Positions 63,813 to 64,000 of a stretch of DNA of 64,000 bases are shown here, piece by piece. Origin of the DNA: Psychrobacter sp. JB385 (GTDB lineage: Bacteria > Pseudomonadota > Gammaproteobacteria > Pseudomonadales > Moraxellaceae). Where the stretch lies: positions 62,001 through 126,000 of the forward strand of contig NZ_FUKN01000001.1 of assembly GCF_900163785.1 (NCBI RefSeq), read 5' to 3'. Under the pieces are notes generated by a model, which did no database searches, had not been told where the DNA came from, and was given only the letters and a program-made list of their open reading frames with translations. The first letter of the stretch is position 1, and each line of letters opens with the position of its first letter. The position numbers and the translations under genes were made by a program.

Positions 63813-64000
63813 TTTGAGTACCTGCAAGTAGCGGCGGTCTGACTGGATATTTGCAGATGGGTATGTAGATACCTATTCATATTGGTAAGGTTGTAGGGTC
63901 AAGTATTTGGTAGTACTTAACCTGATTTATGATTGCTTAGTATTTAGTCGCAACTGTAAAAAATAACGTCACCATTCATTTTTGGCCTGTTATTTCTATG

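Overview
The window is chromosomal DNA from a gammaproteobacterium of the Moraxellaceae, most likely a Psychrobacter. The assignment is from memory of family-level protein resemblance (PilG, CcmA-E, MetNIQ, FadE, the YeiH/LysR pair) and base composition, not from a search. I see no rRNA, tRNA, CRISPR array, transposase or prophage. Nearly all of it is housekeeping, transport and stress genes. Accessory character is confined to about 2.0-3.1 kb and 9.1-13.5 kb.

Layout. 0-4.3 kb: a YbjQ-family protein, a lipoprotein, a broken bile-acid-symporter-family gene preceded by a stray fragment of a formate/nitrite-transporter gene, and the intact copy of that transporter. 4.5-13.5 kb: valS, a Na+/H+ antiporter-family gene, a displaced second copy of the valS 3' end with its terminator, a very AT-rich gene for a Cys/His-finger, beta-helix-like membrane protein, a TerD-vWA (TerF-like) protein, a thioredoxin-fold lipoprotein, and a stray copy of the 5' end of the TerD-vWA gene. 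13.5-24.4 kb: a fatty acid hydroxylase-family membrane protein, an SH3-type lipoprotein, a Thi5/ThiY-like protein behind a TPP riboswitch, a large lipoprotein, a YbaN-like protein, a cold-shock protein, and a divergent YeiH exporter/LysR pair. 24.5-34.9 kb: tandem universal stress proteins, a PreP-like M16 protease, a class-C-type serine hydrolase, two Nudix hydrolases and an SDR/AGE-epimerase operon. 35-49.4 kb: an MpaB-type oxygenase, NhaA, two TauE/SafE proteins, a dicarboxylate/amino-acid symporter, a FadE-type dehydrogenase, RadC divergent from CoaBC, a DUF2905 protein, a histone-deacetylase-fold protein and a YbjN protein. 49.4-64 kb: an unrecognised helical protein, ccmABCDE, an aldo/keto reductase, the methionine ABC importer metNIQ, an OmpR-type two-component pair, a lone periplasmic adaptor lipoprotein and PilG.

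Genes that work together: ccmABCDE deliver haem to the periplasmic chaperone CcmE, but ccmF/G/H are not in the window. MetN, MetI and MetQ form one importer. The response regulator and histidine kinase form an operon. The SDR and epimerase genes overlap by 8 bases. YeiH and its LysR neighbour are divergent, like yeiH/yeiE elsewhere.

Three observations stand out. (1) Three 'echo' fragments, partial divergent copies of genes found intact nearby (FNT transporter, valS tail plus terminator, TerD-vWA start), all lie in the first 13.5 kb and point to repeated recombination with related DNA. (2) The AT-rich finger/beta-helix/membrane gene, followed 19 bases later by the TerD-vWA gene, is the best candidate for an undescribed system. 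(3) Several conserved proteins (CoaBC, histidine kinase, periplasmic adaptor, FadE, FNT transporter) carry long acidic or His-rich low-complexity insertions or tails.
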